Below, in pieces: positions 62,479 through 64,000 of a stretch of DNA of 64,000 nt (position 1 is the stretch's first letter; the number at the start of each line of letters is the position of its first letter). Location: the NCBI GenBank assembly GCA_023091665.1, contig JALJCQ010000012.1, forward strand, positions 930,001 to 994,000. Direction: 5' to 3'. The notes beneath the pieces were generated by a model that saw nothing but the letters and a program-made list of their open reading frames with translations, searched no databases and was not told the origin of the DNA. The position numbers and the translations under genes are program-made. The stretch comes from Pythium myriotylum. Its lineage: Eukaryota > Oomycota > Peronosporomycetes > Pythiales > Pythiaceae.

Positions 62479-64000
62479 TCAGTAGAAAGTAGGTTTGAGT
62501 AAGACCAAATCCCATTTCTTTATTATTACTCTCCGTCCGTTCACTCGGCTCTTGCCACAAGCAGTTTCCTTTAGGGCTGGATACTCCAAGCCGCTCCAGG
62601 TACCAGGATCTCCGGCGCACTGGCCCACGGTGGCACGAGCATTGCGCGACTGAGACCGTGCGCGCAGAGTGGCGGATCTTTCTCGGTACGCGGCTTCCAA
62701 AGGCAGTCGCCTCGAGGCTGTCAAGCTGACAGCGATCCGAACGGAGCTCATCGTGCACGGGGCGACGGTCCAGGAGCAAGGAATTGAACGCGGCTATGCG
62801 CAGAGACGGTAGCAAAACCCAGCGCTCCGCAGTAAAGTCGTATCGAAAGGGTTGAGAGCGGAGCGGTTCGAACGACATGTACAGTCGTTCAAGGCTGTCT
62901 GGAAAGCGAAATGTGTGCCATCGAAAGATCGACGGGACCGCAAGCACTCGTAGACGATAAGCCTGCTGCAGCCAGGTCGGAAATACAGTTGGCCAAGGGA
63001 AACTCGAGTTCTGAGGCGAGATAAAGAGCTCTTCCAACAGTCCCACGAACGCAAATGGCCCTGGAAGATCCCTCAGAAGAGTACCCGTCAGCGGACAGTC
63101 CACGATCGCCAGCCGCTTCACACTGGGCAAACAGGCGATCGCACACAGAACCGCACCAGGATGATCGTGACAACGGATCTCCACTTGCTCTACTAAACCA
63201 CACAGCGCCAGACCTCGTCGAATCTCCACGCTTCGCAGACCACGCAGCTCGCCGATCGGGCTGCAGTCGCGACACGCGGGATCCACCGATACTTGCAACG
63301 ACTCGAGCGAGACTAAACACGACAGAGGCGACAAGTCCTGAACAGGCAACGACTCGCCTACACGCAAGTGGACCAGCTGTGGGGTCAACCCACTCCGATA
63401 CAAACCGACGTCCACGTCCACAGTGCTCTCACACGAGTCCAGCCACAGCTCTCGCAGTCGCTTCGCGCGACCCACAAACCACGACGCGCTCAACCGTCCC
63501 GTGCAATTCAGGCACCGGACAACGTGCAACGTCTCCACGTGACGCTGCAGCGCCATCTCACACTCTGCTTGCGACGCATCCCACTGCCCATCGGTCACCA
63601 GCTTCTCCAACGGCGGCAACTCGCCCAAGCACGCGATGTCTGTGATGCGGTACATCGAACTCTCCACCAGCAGCGTCAGCGACCGAAGACGACCAAGTCC
63701 ACAAGCAGCTCGGAACGACCTCACGGCATGCACGAATAACAGCTCCAGCTCTTCCAGATGCGACAACAGCGGCAACGCCGTCCAGATATCCGAAGCGCCA
63801 ACGTGTGTCAGCGTCAATCTCACCAGCCTCGGTGCGTAGTAGTGGATCGACAGGAGCTGCACCGGACACAACACGCCCACGATCGCCAAACGCCTCAAGC
63901 GCTCGAACGACGATAGCACCTTTGGGTTGAAATGGAACGCCTGAGCACACCCTCGGAACAGCCGTGGGTTGATCTCAACCGACCGAACGTAGGGGTTCGC
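62462..64000 (-). CDS. Leucine-rich-repeat protein, 5' truncated by window edge
   Basis: Partial: the frame is open to position 64000 (reads ANPYVRSVEINPRLFRGCAQ at the edge), 512 residues visible. Irregular LRRs occur throughout, for example LVRLTLTHVGASDI, LEELELLFVHAVRS, LRSLTLLVESSMYR, LVHLRVGESLPVQDLSPLS. This resembles protist or oomycete F-box/LRR-type proteins rather than receptor LRRs, but no F-box or membrane segment is in the visible part. The C-terminal ~80 residues after SLLLDRRPVHDEL are Arg/Ser-rich and not LRR-like. The role is unknown; LRR proteins of this kind often sit in repeat-rich, expanded families. Confidence 0.7.
   Translation of the reverse strand, partial: ANPYVRSVEINPRLFRGCAQAFHFNPKVLSSFERLRRLAIVGVLCPVQLLSIHYYAPRLVRLTLTHVGASDIWTALPLLSHLEELELLFVHAVRSFRAACGLGRLRSLTLLVESSMYRITDIACLGELPPLEKLVTDGQWDASQAECEMALQRHVETLHVVRCLNCTGRLSASWFVGRAKRLRELWLDSCESTVDVDVGLYRSGLTPQLVHLRVGESLPVQDLSPLSCLVSLESLQVSVDPACRDCSPIGELRGLRSVEIRRGLALCGLVEQVEIRCHDHPGAVLCAIACLPSVKRLAIVDCPLTGTLLRDLPGPFAFVGLLEELFISPQNSSFPWPTVFPTWLQQAYRLRVLAVPSIFRWHTFRFPDSLERLYMSFEPLRSQPFRYDFTAERWVLLPSLRIAAFNSLLLDRRPVHDELRSDRCQLDSLEATAFGSRVPRKIRHSARTVSVAQCSCHRGPVRRRSWYLERLGVSSPKGNCLWQEPSERTESNNKEMGFGLTQTYFLLTQLVH

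Noticed and set aside
1..64000. tRNA, rRNA, CRISPR arrays, intact transposons or viral genes
   Set aside because: None could be recognised on either strand by reading; the transposase-like domains seen are parts of enzyme fusions.

Overview
The window looks like nuclear DNA of an oomycete (stramenopile water mould). It is gene dense (about 25 protein genes in 64 kb) and GC rich, with short GT-AG introns (43 to about 140 nt, one of 409 nt). It carries genes of flagellated cells (a radial-spoke RSPH14-like protein and a large IQ/B-box protein) alongside typical eukaryotic nuclear genes. Species is not determinable from what I can read. Exon models were built by hand from splice sites and reading frame; phases were checked where exons are listed. 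The reading frame is complete for all genes except the RSPH14-like gene (5' exon unresolved) and the LRR gene that runs off the right edge.

Layout. 0-5 kb: VPS34 PI3-kinase followed upstream by a FYVE-GAF protein on the same strand, i.e. a PI3P producer beside a likely PI3P reader. 5-7.6 kb: long non-coding leader or promoter with homopolymer C runs and G-quadruplex motifs. 7.6-10.3 kb: a Gln-rich KIX-domain coactivator. 10.4-20 kb: EF-hand protein, ROK1/DDX52 helicase, RSPH14-like armadillo protein, fibrillarin, and an unrecognised protein. 20-22.4 kb: a calcineurin-type phosphoesterase divergent from a small, probably mitochondrial protein. 22.7-31.2 kb: a full-length CBP/p300 acetyltransferase, the U11/U12-35K minor-spliceosome protein, and a small protein that is a stand-alone copy of p300's internal coiled coil. 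31.5-45 kb: a secreted EGF/Calx-beta/filamin/PA14 protein, a divergent giant IQ protein, and a type I membrane protein. 45-50.5 kb: RPL35, a ten-exon RAD51 paralogue, a bestrophin-type channel, and LTO1. 50.6-57.6 kb: dCMP deaminase fused to a BED-like zinc finger, a TOS1-like secreted glycosyl hydrolase, an M20 amidohydrolase fused to a transposase-type HTH, and aspartate carbamoyltransferase. 57.7-61.3 kb: Topors-like RING protein and DBP10/DDX54. 61.3-64 kb: a repeat-rich, probably degenerate stretch with an inverted duplication, then a partial LRR protein.

Themes. Several genes act in ribosome production (fibrillarin, ROK1, DBP10, RPL35, LTO1), two in pyrimidine metabolism (ATCase, dCMP deaminase), and three encode p300-type coactivator modules. 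The most unusual observation is that two genes about 2.3 kb apart each join a metabolic enzyme to a DNA-binding domain of the kind found in transposases. No CRISPR, tRNA, rRNA or intact transposon was seen.
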